NCBI RefSeq assembly: GCF_029227915.1
Contig: NC_079875.1
Span: 4,216,001-4,280,000, forward strand
Length of the DNA: 64,000 nt
Direction of reading: 5' to 3'
Source: Hydractinia symbiolongicarpus
Lineage: Eukaryota > Cnidaria > Hydrozoa > Anthoathecata > Hydractiniidae
The notes below the pieces were generated by a model. It saw only the letters and a list, made by a program, of their open reading frames with translations. It was not told where the DNA came from and did no database searches. Positions within the stretch are counted from its first letter, which is position 1. Each line of letters opens with the position of its first letter. Shown piece after piece: positions 1 to 10,532 of this stretch. The translations under genes and the position numbers were made by a program.

Positions 1-660
1 TTGCTTGGGTGGCCGGAAAAACCCGCCTTGATGTGGCTTATGATAGTTGCCAAACGTCTAATTATGGCAAGGAAACTACAGTTCAAAATTTGAAAGATGC
101 CAACAAGATTACTCCAAAAATTAAGAGCAAGCATGTTGCAATAACCATTGCCAAAATTGCAAATATGAAAAATTGTGAAATTATTTGCTACACAGATGCA
201 ACTCATGCCAGTTTGAAGTGTGGATCATCATAAGGTGCATTCATCATATTTGTGAAACACCTAAGCGAAGTTATACCAATCTGCTGGCAATCAAAGAAAC
301 TACAAAGGGTAACCAAAAGCCCATTTGCTTCGGAAACACTTGCTCTGAGTGAAGGAGCTGATGCTAGTTTTTATTTGCCCAATGTCATACAACAAATCTG
401 CAAGTTGACGAAGGTTCCAAAGATCATTTGTATTATCGACAACAAGTCATTATTTGAAACCTTGAAAACGACAAATGTCACAAAGGATTTTAGAATGCGA
501 GTTGATATAGCCAGATTGAGGCAGATGGTGGAACAAGATGAGATTACTGTCAATTGGGTTGAGAAAAACACCAATCAGCCTACTGCTTGACAAAACATGG
601 AACTACAACTATCTCTACAATAATTGATTCTAGTGATTACCGTTTTGTTTTTTGATGATT
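1..660 (+). pseudogene. Copia (Ty1-type) retrotransposon, RNase H end, broken
   Basis: Two overlapping reading frames encode the C-terminal RNase H part of a Copia polyprotein. The first frame carries YTDATHASLKCGSS (start of the RNase H fold) and stops near 231. A +1/-1 shift continues it as WQSKKLQRVTKSPFASETLAL at about 280-350, the typical Copia RNase H stretch with the catalytic E. Another single-base shift near 585 is needed to continue into the usual C-terminal LTKHG motif. At least two frame breaks make this a dead copy. The window cuts its 5' part. No clear LTR was identified in 661-782 before the next Copia piece begins. Confidence 0.85.
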
Positions 661-782
661 TTAATTTGTTTTTCATGTTGACTGTGACAAACAGTTGCTG
701 CATGCAATTTGATATTCTCCTTGTGTTGGCTTTAAAATTGTGTTACTGGTGGCAATATTGATATTACGATATGTGTTAATTC

Positions 783-3455
783 TGATGTTATCTTTCAGTA
801 ACCAATACAATAGTATTAGAGACCAGTGAAGCCTTCAAGTTACCTCATCAAGGTCAGAATCATTTAACAGCAGCAACTGGAGTAAAAACCATTACTGACA
901 GATTGGACAAAATATATTTAAAAGATGAGAATCAAACTGCTTACCTAGCTTGTGAAACCTTTGAAAGATTTAAGCAGCCACCTAAGACGAGTATGAATGA
1001 CTATCTTATAGAGTTTGAACGGTTATACCATAAGATCCAAGGACATCATATGGTACTTCCTGATGGGGTGTTGGCATATAAAGTTCTACAAAGTGCCAAC
1101 AATAGAAGAATAAATCCACGCGATCAATCTGGAAGTCCTGCAAGATGCAATATTTGCCAATCTATATATCACTGGGCTTCAAACTGTCCACACTCTTATG
1201 AGAACCAGGAGCCTGAGGATGTTAGAAAAGATGATAGTCATTCAAAGGTTACGTTTTTTGCAAAAATCAGAGAAGATGAAATGCAATCTCTGGTAGGTGA
1301 AACCCTACCATGTGCAGTTTTAGACTGTGGTTGCACAAAGAGCATTTGTGGTAATAATTGGTATCAATGTTTTATTGATAATCTTGAAAATGATAAATTG
1401 CCTGAAGAGCATCCCAGCCAAATAAGGTTTAAATTTGGAGATAGTGAAGCAGTTTGTTCTATGAAAAAAGTGTTCTTACCTGTAATTATTGGCTCAAAAG
1501 AAGTTTATCTGGAGACGGAAATTGTCCCAAACGAAATTCCTTTGTTGCTGAGTCAAGCTTCCATGAAAAAAGCAAAGGGAGTTTTAGATTTTAGCAACGA
1601 TTCGGTTACAATGTTTGGAGAATACCATCCTTTAAATTTACCACCACAGGTAACTATTGCATACCTTTGAACAACAACACAATAGAGATGGATGAAAAGA
1701 GACATGACCACTTGTTACCCCAGGTTGCCTTTGTTTGTGCAAGTACAAAATCAAGAAAAAGTAAGATTATTAAACTTCATCGTCAATTTTGCTATCCAAG
1801 TGCTGAAAAATTAAAATCTCTCATCAAAGCATCAAATTCCTTCTTAAATGACCAAAGTGAAGTTATGAAAGTCATGAAATTGTGAAGTGTGCATCAGATA
1901 CAGAAGACCGCATCCTATTGTTGGCTTACCAATGTCATCGTAATTTAACCAATGTGTAGCTCTAGATCTTGTGCAACTTTCGCAATCATTATGGTTTATC
2001 CATATCATAGATGTTTTTACCAGATTTTCATCAGCAAAATTGACATAGACGAAAGACAAAGATGTAATAACAGATATTATTTTTTAAATTTGGTTAGCCA
2101 GATTTGGTCAACCAAGTTTCTAGCTGATAATGGTGAAGAATTTGTCAACAAAGTGATAAAGAAATGTGTGAGGAGTTTAACATAGAGTTTTCGACAACTG
2201 CAGCTGAAAGTCCTTGGTCAAATGGACTATGTGAATGACACAATGGTATGATTAAGGAAATGCTGAAAAAAATATTGAAGACACAAAATGTACACACAAT
2301 CGCGCACTATTCTGGGCTGTAAGTGCAAAGAATTCTTTTTCAAACAACAAGGGATTCTCACCGAATCAACTTGTTTATGGTAAAAATCATGACACTATCC
2401 CTGCATCCGCACTGATCATAGAATTTGAGAATAAGCAAGTCCTTGTAAAACATGGTGGAAGTTATGTTAGAGTAGACATGTGTCGCTTGCAAAAGTTTGA
2501 CCAAGTTTTGCATTCACAAAAACCTTCACAAGACACGGAAAGAAGTACTGAAGTGACAACTACACAAGTGAACAATTGCATTCCACTTGAACGCGATGAT
2601 GCTTTTGGTGAATGTGTTGGTGCAGATGATGTTTTTGGTGAATGTGTTGGTGCAGATGATTTTGACAGTAACAATGCAAAAGAACCAGAAAATGCAAAAA
2701 CAACAAATTTACAAACAACGAAAGAAACAACATCAGACAGTGCCTCAATGAATGAAATAACAAGACACAAGATCAAAATGTTAGCAATTTGTCAACAGTC
2801 CAAGGAATACCAAAGTTGAAGACAAAATCATTTACAAGCTAACTCCCAACAGTGAATGGACAAGGGGATTAGTCCACAGCAGAGCGGGAAAAGTGAGCAG
2901 AAAAGGAAAAGAAGGCAGACAGTATGGTAGCTGTTTAAATGTCCGTTAGATCAAAAGATGCGTGAGTGACTGGCAACCTGTTGTTGAGACAAACGAAACT
3001 GAAGAACAAAGTTTTCTCCACCATAGAAAATAAGGGTCCATCTGTAATATCCACAAGATGGGTGGTCACAACAAAGAATATAGAGGGATACAAAACAGTT
3101 AAAGCTTGTTTGGTCATAAGAGGTTTCGAAGAAGAAGAGGTCAAAAATCTAACTAAGGACTCCCCAACTTTTTCAAAAGAAAGTCTCTGCATTGTGCTTA
3201 CAATGTTAGCAACCTACGAATGGGAACGTCACACCTTAGATGTCAAGACAGCATTTCTTCAAGGCAACCAGATTGACAGAAAGGTTATCATAAAGCCCCC
3301 AAAGGAAGCAAATACAACAGGTGTGTTTTAGAAACTAAATAAAGCTGTATACGGCCTTGCTGATGCTTCAAGAGCTTGGTATATACGTGTGAAGGAAGAA
3401 CTAATCGGCTTGAGGTTGAGAATGTCTTTATTTGATAAAGCATTATATAAGTGTG
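783..3455 (+). pseudogene. Copia gag-pol remnant: gag knuckle, protease, integrase, RT
   Basis: Domains run in normal Copia order. Gag has a CCHC zinc knuckle (C-x2-C-x4-H-x4-C) at about 1146-1187. The aspartic protease has an altered active site, LDCGCTKS in place of the usual D-S/T-G, at about 1318-1345. A pre-integrase segment (LHRQFCYPSAEKL) lies near 1776. Integrase pieces include FLADNGEEFVN (about 2120) and ESPWSNGLCE followed by a stop (about 2200-2235). The RT N-terminal half includes RWVVTTKN, LDVKTAFLQGN and KAVYGLADASRAWY, with a stop between at about 3329. Homology ends abruptly near 3455 before the YxDD motif. Several stops and frameshifts show an inactive copy. The acidic linker has a 30-bp direct duplication near 2596-2660. 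Confidence 0.85.
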
Positions 3456-4784
3456 AACATACTTTTACCATCTATAGTTCCATTTTTTTTAACTTTTGAT
3501 GTTAAAAATTGACTCAAATAATTCTGTTCAAAGATGTCTTTAATAAAAATTTCGATAAAATTTTCATGAATATATGCACATATACGCAAGCAGTTTTGGG
3601 GCAGAAAATGAGCAATTTTCTGCATACATACTTTATGGATGGCCTTAGGTATGAAACAAGACAAAAAATATGTTTATAAATTTGATAATACAACTATAGA
3701 AAATCAGCCAGAACCAGCCAAAATCACCCATAATCTCCACAAACCAGCCATAATTGGTAGATTCATCCAAAACAAAATAATAAATGCTAAACCGCCAAAA
3801 CACGTATATAATTGATTGTGTTTTGCCACAACTAATCATTCGGTTATTATATATATAATTTAAATTATATGCAAAATTTCCTATTGAAACATCTGTAATA
3901 ACAAGAGAACTTTCTAAAACTTCTTAGAATGTAAAAAAAATATTTTAAACTGTATATGAAACTTAAAAAGAATATAATAATTTGAATGAAACCTGGTGGG
4001 TGACCTGAGGGAAGAAAAGGTTGACGTGGATTTTTTTTGGTTAAGGCGACTCAAACCTAATTAGTTGTTCTACAGGCCTATAGCCAACTCTAATTTTGAC
4101 GAAAACATAAAAATAATAATATCAAGAAAAAAATTTTAAAGGAAAAAACTTAAAAACAACAACATTTTCTCATATCATCTCGTAAAAATGTAACGAGCAA
4201 AAAAAAATTATCAATAATGTTATTTTTTTGTTAGTTGAATGTCAATCTACAATTATACTAAAAAAGGTAAATCCATAGGACAACCGTTGTTAAGGTCACT
4301 TGCAGTGGATTCTTTGTTCATGAAATTTGTCACGATGAACTTAAAATGCTTGATGAACTAATTTTGTAATCACAAAAAAAGTTAAACATAATTTTTGTGA
4401 TTTATAAAAAAAATTAGATACCTTAGCTAAAAAAGTCATAATACAAGTGGAAAACAAGACAAATTATGATTGTCTTAACACACTTCTTCATTATAATTAA
4501 TATCTTGAAATACGTTAGCTATAATGTAATACTGAAAGACTTATTTGATACCATTCAGGAAAAATAATAAGAACAGGATATAATACGATTTTTGCAACAC
4601 CTTCCTCCTTTATGAATTTTAAAATAATTTTTACTGCTGTGAAAGACTTTAAATATTGTCAACTAAACTATAGTATGTAAAAAGATTTTAAAAGATGGTG
4701 CAAAGAACATTTAAAGAACACTAAAATTTTTTATTAAAATAATTTTTCTGAAAAAACACAAGAGAACTTTTTACTGCATAACTA
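3456..4784. other. AT-rich non-coding stretch
   Basis: No convincing exon, RNA gene or transposon end was found. Only short open frames without recognisable motifs occur here. It separates the truncated Copia RT from the TIR element that begins at 4785. Confidence 0.6.
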
Positions 4785-6169
4785 CAGTGCCGGTCCCCAG
4801 TAATTATACACAAGTAATAAACTACGGGTACGAGTAATTTTTTTTGTAGGTATTCCACCAGTACGCGACGAGTATACTGCGCGTACGAGTACTTCAAAAA
4901 TACTTGCACATTTTTGATACTGTACTCAAACTGTACTCGCTAGCGTGCATGGAAGGGAAACGGTAAAATTAAACGATAAACTTTTACATTATTTTCTAAA
5001 AATGTGTTTCAGTGTTTACGTTATTATTTCTTTTGTTTTTTAATTAATCAGGACAATGTTGGGTTTCAAACAATCTCGTTGTCATATTTTTAAAAGAAAG
5101 AACAATGTTTTCATACGTTTAAGTAATATTATAGCCATTTCGTTTTTGATTTTTAAAAGAACCCAATACTTATGACCTTACTGCACTTACGTGCTTTATT
5201 TTTTTCTCTCAATAACGATTTCCTCGCTCTCTCTAAAACATGATTCTGAAGATTAATTTTTCTTTTGTGTTGAATGTTATTCTAATCTATTTATAACTTT
5301 GCAATCATATTGAGTATATAAAAATTATTTGCTTCTGGTAATAGAGCAGTATGGCAGGTATCATTTTTAGGTGTTATTTGCATGTATTTTTACCAAGCTA
5401 TAGTGTCCAGTATTAAATTGATAAATGCTGTTAAAAACAGTAAAAAAATGTAACAATTTAGTTTAATGATATTTATTTATTTATTCTTTCTTTTCTTTTT
5501 TATATTCGCAACTTTCAAACACCAGGTCACCACAAAAAATGTGAAAAAAATTAAAATACAATTAATAAGACACATGAAACTTTGTCCTACCCATTACTGC
5601 CACTCAATTTATTATGCCAATATGATTAATAAGATAAAAATGGATAATAAAATTATAAAAAACATGAAAAAGAATCTTTCGTATATCGTTATTACAGACG
5701 ATCTGTAACAATTTAATGTTTTGTTTCATTTTAAGCATTTTTATGTAAACTAAAGAGAATTTGCTGCAACATAAAAAAATATAATGTATGTATAAGGTAG
5801 CAGACAAATGTAAGCTTTCTATATTATAATGCCTGTATACGTCTGTCTGTCTGTCACGCAAAATGGTAGCTTAGCTGCGCAAAAGCGAGAAGCACGCAAC
5901 GCGGTATAAAAAGGACGGGCGAACCTGTGGATTTTTTACGGGCTAACAACTAGTCAATAAAAATTATGCTACGACTAATTCCCGTTTTTTATCTTATACT
6001 CGCACATGTACTCACAAATCATTCACTTATTGTACTCGCATGGGCAAGAGGCTATACTCGAGGGTACAGAGTAGTATACTCACCGATTTCATACTCGTCT
6101 TGCACTGTACTGGTCATTTAATGTACCCGTACTCGTATACTCCTGTATAGTTACTCGGGATCAACACTG
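4785..6169. mobile_element. Non-autonomous TIR element, TA flanked, TACTCG-rich
   Basis: The ends are imperfect inverted repeats: CAGTGCCGGTCCCCAGTAAT at the left, and the complement of CAGTGTTGATCCCGAGTAAC at the right. TA flanks both sides (4783-4784 and 6170-6171). CAGTG ends with a TA target resemble the Tc1/mariner superfamily. hAT elements also often start CAGTG, but no 8-bp duplication was found. Subterminal regions (4830-4940 and 5990-6160) are packed with short GTACGAGTA/TACTCG motifs in both orientations, possibly transposase-binding sites. No transposase is encoded. A small Helitron-like element interrupts it at 5818-5953. Confidence 0.65.
5818..5953 (+). mobile_element. Helitron-like short element, copy A
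   Basis: It starts TCTATATTATAATGCC and ends CTAG followed by T, with a GC-rich segment (GGACGGGCGAACC) just upstream. The same family recurs at 33684-33860 and 33861-34037, where the 3' hairpin is clear. It is nested inside the 4785-6169 element, so it is the younger insertion. Confidence 0.5.
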
Positions 6170-6617
6170 TATTAAAAACAAGTTTTTGAGCATGCAAGTA
6201 TTTTTATCTTTTCACCTTGACAGCTAGTATTTTAATAATTTAAAACAACAAAACAAATTTATTCAAACATTTTTTTAGTGACACTACTATTATTTTTATT
6301 TCAGAACAAAAAATATTAATAGCATTCGTGATGCAAAAATACATATAAAAATTTGCTTGTGGTAACAAGCATTTTGTTGTTGTTGTTTGTTTTTACTTCG
6401 CCTTCACCTGTAGAACAAATAATTAAGTTGAAGTCGCCCAATGTGGTTCTTGTATATTCTGGCTGCTTTTAGTAACACCAATGGAACAACCATGTTTAAT
6501 GGGCTTTTTTCGTATTTGACATTTAAAGGAGGGGACACCAAAAACCTTTCCTCACATTGACTAAGCCTTTGACACTAAACATTGTAAAAATCTATGTAAG
6601 CAAATGTTTAAACATAC

Positions 6618-6750
6618 CCGTTCCTTCTGAATCTGCTTCAAATAATTCTGCCAAATCAGATGTTGAAGGTGGCAGGCCAAGTTCATTTAATTCTGTAGCA
6701 GTTTGAGTTGGATCAACTTTGCTCTTTTTCTTTGGTTTTGATGCCAACAT
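6618..6750 (-). CDS. First coding exon of an unrecognised gene
   Basis: On the - strand an ATG at 6750 opens 133 nt encoding MLASKPKKKSKVDPTQ, then a stretch with LNELGLPPSTSDLAELFEAD, ending at a good donor (GGTATGT, GT at 6617-6616). The lysine-rich start could be a nuclear-localisation signal, and the rest is acidic and hydrophobic. The low-stop, non-repetitive sequence next to a consensus donor supports a real exon. I did not find the next exon to the left, where the TIR element at 4785-6169 lies in the presumed intron. I do not recognise the family. The region 6170-6617 holds nothing else I can support. Confidence 0.5.
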
Positions 6751-7298
6751 GACAAAAACCTGTTATTTTTAGAGTTTCATTGACAATATTTGTAAATTTT
6801 TTTCTAAAAGATAATTTTTGGAGAGATTACACAATTATTTGCCAGTAAAATCCCCTACATAATCCCATACATATCTAGCACCACACACCTTTATACACGC
6901 TTTAAAATTATGTGACAGTAGAATTCCCTGCATAACAAAACAAAAATAGTAATAATCTTTACTCCCTGAAAAAATTAATTTTCACTTCTGTCAAGACAAA
7001 ATTTTCAAAAGTCTGTTCCAAATCTATCAGGACACACATCATGATGATAATACTATATTTACACATCAAAAGCACATTATACAAGTTATTACATTATACA
7101 ATCACAATCATGTGCAATTTATATTGCAATTAAAATTCCACGTTTATTTTATGGAATAACTCTTTATGAAATTAGCAAAATTATTTGCCAGTTTAAATAA
7201 AGCCTAAAGCCTAAACAGGTTAATCAAGTCTGTTATCTCATTGAGTCACTGCTGTCTCATTGAGTCAATAAACTTTGGCCAAAGTTTTTAAAAAAATA

Positions 7299-8421
7299 CA
7301 AGAAGCCCTGGGGCCTCTAAGAATTTCCGCTCGCTACCAAAATATTTGATAAACAACCTACTAATTCTTTGTGTTATCGTGCCAAACATTCGTAGAGGTT
7401 TGGTGCATGAAGCCTTAAAGATAAAGCACACAAGTGACATTATATCTTACAACAAACGCAAACAAAATGAAACGCGTCATATTAAACTCACATTTTGAAA
7501 GAAATAGCTAACAAGAAATACTGCCTATCATTCATGGTTGAAAGTCTAGCGATTGAAAAGTTTATGGTCTTAGTTGACAAAAAATCAAAATTTTGATGTG
7601 ACCATCATTTTCAGCATACTTTTTTATTAACTATGCCAAATTTGGCCGAAAATAAAGTGGTTTTAATTTTTGGACCAATTTTGGCCTAAAATGGAATTTA
7701 GGTGACAAAAAATCAAAATTTTGATGTCACCATTATGTTCAGCATACCTTTTTTTGTTAACTTTGCCAATTTTTGTTAAAAATGAAGTTGATTTAATTTT
7801 TGGACCAATTTTGGTCTAAAATGATATTTAAGGTGGCAAAAAACCAAAATTTTGATGTCACCATCATGTTCAGCATACTTTTTTTGTTAACTGTGCCACA
7901 TTTTGCCAAAAATAAAAGAGTTTTAATTTTTGGACCAATTTTGGCCTACAATGACATTTAGGTAACAAGAAATCAAAATTTTGATGTCACCATCATGTTC
8001 AGCATATTTTATTTGTTAAATGTGCCAAATTTTGATGAAAATAAAGTAGTTTTAATTTTTGGACCAATCTTAGTCTAAAATGACATTTAGGTAACAAAAA
8101 TGAATATTATGATGTCACCATTATGTTCAGCATGCTTTTTTTGTTAACTGTACTAAATTTTGTCGAAAACAAATACCAATTTTGGCCTGAAACGTCATTT
8201 AGATGACTTTCCAGTACTTAGGGAGCTTGGGTACGAAGTTTAAATCTGTGACGTTGCAATTGACCATCACTAACAGGGTTAGTTAGTTAGTCATTTATAC
8301 CAATACTATCCTCCTCTCAGAGGAACGTGAAATCCCAGAGTCAATTTCTTCTCAAAAATTGCTCTGAAAGAAAAAAATGACGGCTTTAAAGAATTTCCTA
8401 CGCCTTTGGGCGCGGAAATTC
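7299..8421. repeat. Dispersed repeat with internal 129-bp array (5 units)
   Basis: This is a near full-length inverted copy of 28354-29155. Both ends carry GAATTTCCGC facing inward (7320 and 8421, the latter as GCGGAAATTC), so it may be a TIR-type element. Inside are five tandem units; the motif TTCAGCATA recurs at about 7610, 7738, 7869, 7998 and 8126, giving a period of 128-131 bp. The copy at 28354 has only three units. The 8391-8421 end is an imperfect palindrome. There is no coding capacity. Confidence 0.75.
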
Positions 8422-9294
8422 AAAAAATGGACTACTTTCACTTTGTAGTCAGAGGTAGCTAACAGCCAGATTGCAACAACCACAGTTGCTGCTAAATAAG
8501 AATCAGATCCAAGAATTAAAAATATTGACCAGGATAAAAAACTCTTATATATGAAATTAAATAAAGGCTAGCCGACTTTAGAATGTTCTCTTAAAAGCTA
8601 TGTTTCGTAGTCAAAATCTTAAAATTGGTGTGTCTTAAGATTTGCTCATGGCTAAATATTGTAACTATATTCTTAACTTAACATGTGAAAACATATAGAA
8701 AACAAAAATTACAAAAATAAAACGCTTTTAAAAGGATAAAAAGGTCAAACAATGACCTATATACAAACCTAAAACCTAACATTGAATTCAATAACTTCTA
8801 ATTCTGATCATTGCATGTGGCGAGAAAAATCTGGCTCTTTAAAAAATCAGGGCTCATGATTAGTTTACTGGCAATTACAACAAGGTCAATAAAAACATAC
8901 CACATTTGTGATTTGCACCCCCAATAATTCATGCATGGTTAGCACAACCCACTTTTTAAAGCCAGGCAAAATTCGGGTATTGTTAATACAGAGAAGTGAC
9001 TTGATTACGTAGATATTGTCAAACAGAGGTTAAAATGTCTTTATTATTTCATTTACAGTCAAATGTTACGACATCAAAACTTAGGTGAGGGAATCTCAGC
9101 AATTGTCAAGGCAAGCAAGGTGATTGCGCATTAAGTTTATTTTACATCCCACAGAGTTATTTTGAATGAGCCACACTAAGTACAACTATAAGAAGGTAAT
9201 ATATTTAAAAAGACAATATTGAAAATGATGCAGACTGGCCATGAGGTGAAGCTTCAGAAATAGCAAAACAATTAAATAAAAAAATGATGCAATT
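8422..9294. other. Intergenic, no feature seen
   Basis: AT-rich sequence. I found no exon, RNA gene or repeat boundary that I can support. Confidence 0.5.
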
Positions 9295-9625
9295 CACATG
9301 GCTGTTTCGTAGCGAACAAAAATGTTTTAAAAAAATAATTTAATATAGCTATATATCCTCTCAGATTAAAACAGAATATCTCAAAAACAAAATAAGATTT
9401 TCATATTCTGTAAAAAGAATATTAATGTCAGATAAATTTTCCATTACATATATTATTATTGGAGAAAAAAAATTTGGACAACTGTCCGAAATTGATAAAT
9501 TTATACCAAAATGTCAAAAATGTCTTAGCTAAAGAATAATGTCTTTCTCAATACAATATATTTGGAATGAATTTAAGAAAACATCTTTTTATGATTCACA
9601 GGTTAGATAGATGTGCATATTTTAC
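9295..9625. repeat. Diverged repeat related to 11210-11460
   Basis: The order of motifs GGCTGTTTCGTAGCGAACAA, CCTCTCAGATTAAAACAG, ACTGTCCGAAATTGATAAAT and a later GGAATGAATTTAAGAAAACA closely parallels 11210-11460. The CTGTCCGAAATTG core is also the repeated motif of the 164-bp array in DCP2 intron 1. It is probably an old copy of the same non-autonomous element. Confidence 0.55.
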
Positions 9626-9674
9626 ATGGCTAGCCTCACAAATATCGAGGAATATACCCTGTCTATTATTTCCA

Positions 9675-9900
9675 GGAGGGGCCCTGGCGTAGATGGAGAG
9701 TCCTAGAGTATTTAATGCTCATTTTGAGCTACGCAGACCCAATTAGAGCCCGCGCTCTACTAGACAACTCCCGGCAACATCCAACGGCCCACACAGTGTG
9801 CCATCTGCCCAATTTCCCTCACATGGCTTGGGTTAACCCGGGGCTATGGTAACATTCACTCGCCCATGTTGAATCGCCGTCAAGAGGAGGTAGTAGGTAA
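9675..9900. repeat. GC-rich island, probable repeat
   Basis: About 225 bp with much higher GC than its surroundings, including GGGCCCTGGCGTAGATGG, GGTTAACCCGGGGCTATGG and GAATCGCCGTCAAGAGGAGG. There is no open frame and no tRNA fold. A dispersed repeat or SINE-like insertion is the likeliest reading, but no second copy lies in this window. Confidence 0.35.
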
Positions 9901-10532
9901 AAAAGGTATGGAAACATGACAATATGGTAACATACAAGAAGGCTACAGCAAGATAAATGTTACAAAAAACTCAGGGCAACAAATAAATGCAAAATAGAGA
10001 AGTCCTAAATTCAAAAAAAGGTTTTCCAAAAAATAACGAAAGAGTCATCGAACCTAGTTTTGTAGCGAGCTAGCTAGCTACAAAACTACTTTAACAATGC
10101 TCACAACATGTTCCTCTTAAACCACATCAAGTAAAAAGGAAAATTACTAGGCCCCAACTAGCTTAAGTTGAGTTTAATAGCTATAGGCCAAGAGTCAGTC
10201 CGTCAGTCTTGTTGCTGCGATTTCTTTGACTCGATAAGTTTTCTCGGTTATACAAAAAATTTTTGCTGGCCATAGCTACAAAGTAAACAATATATGTGCC
10301 TGTCTGGTTTTCTAACACTCGAACAAATGTGTAGATTTACCTTATGGATATCGAGTCTTTAAATTATAAATTCTCAAAATGCATGAAATTATGTGGGATA
10401 ATTAGTAGTACTTAAAAGAAAAATACGTTTTAGCAAAAAAAATTTCTTGTTGTTATGTTGGGCACCTTCCGGTTACTTTTGTTTTAAAAATTCGTGTTTC
10501 TCTAGCATAAGAAAGCTATTCTTTTGCCGAAG

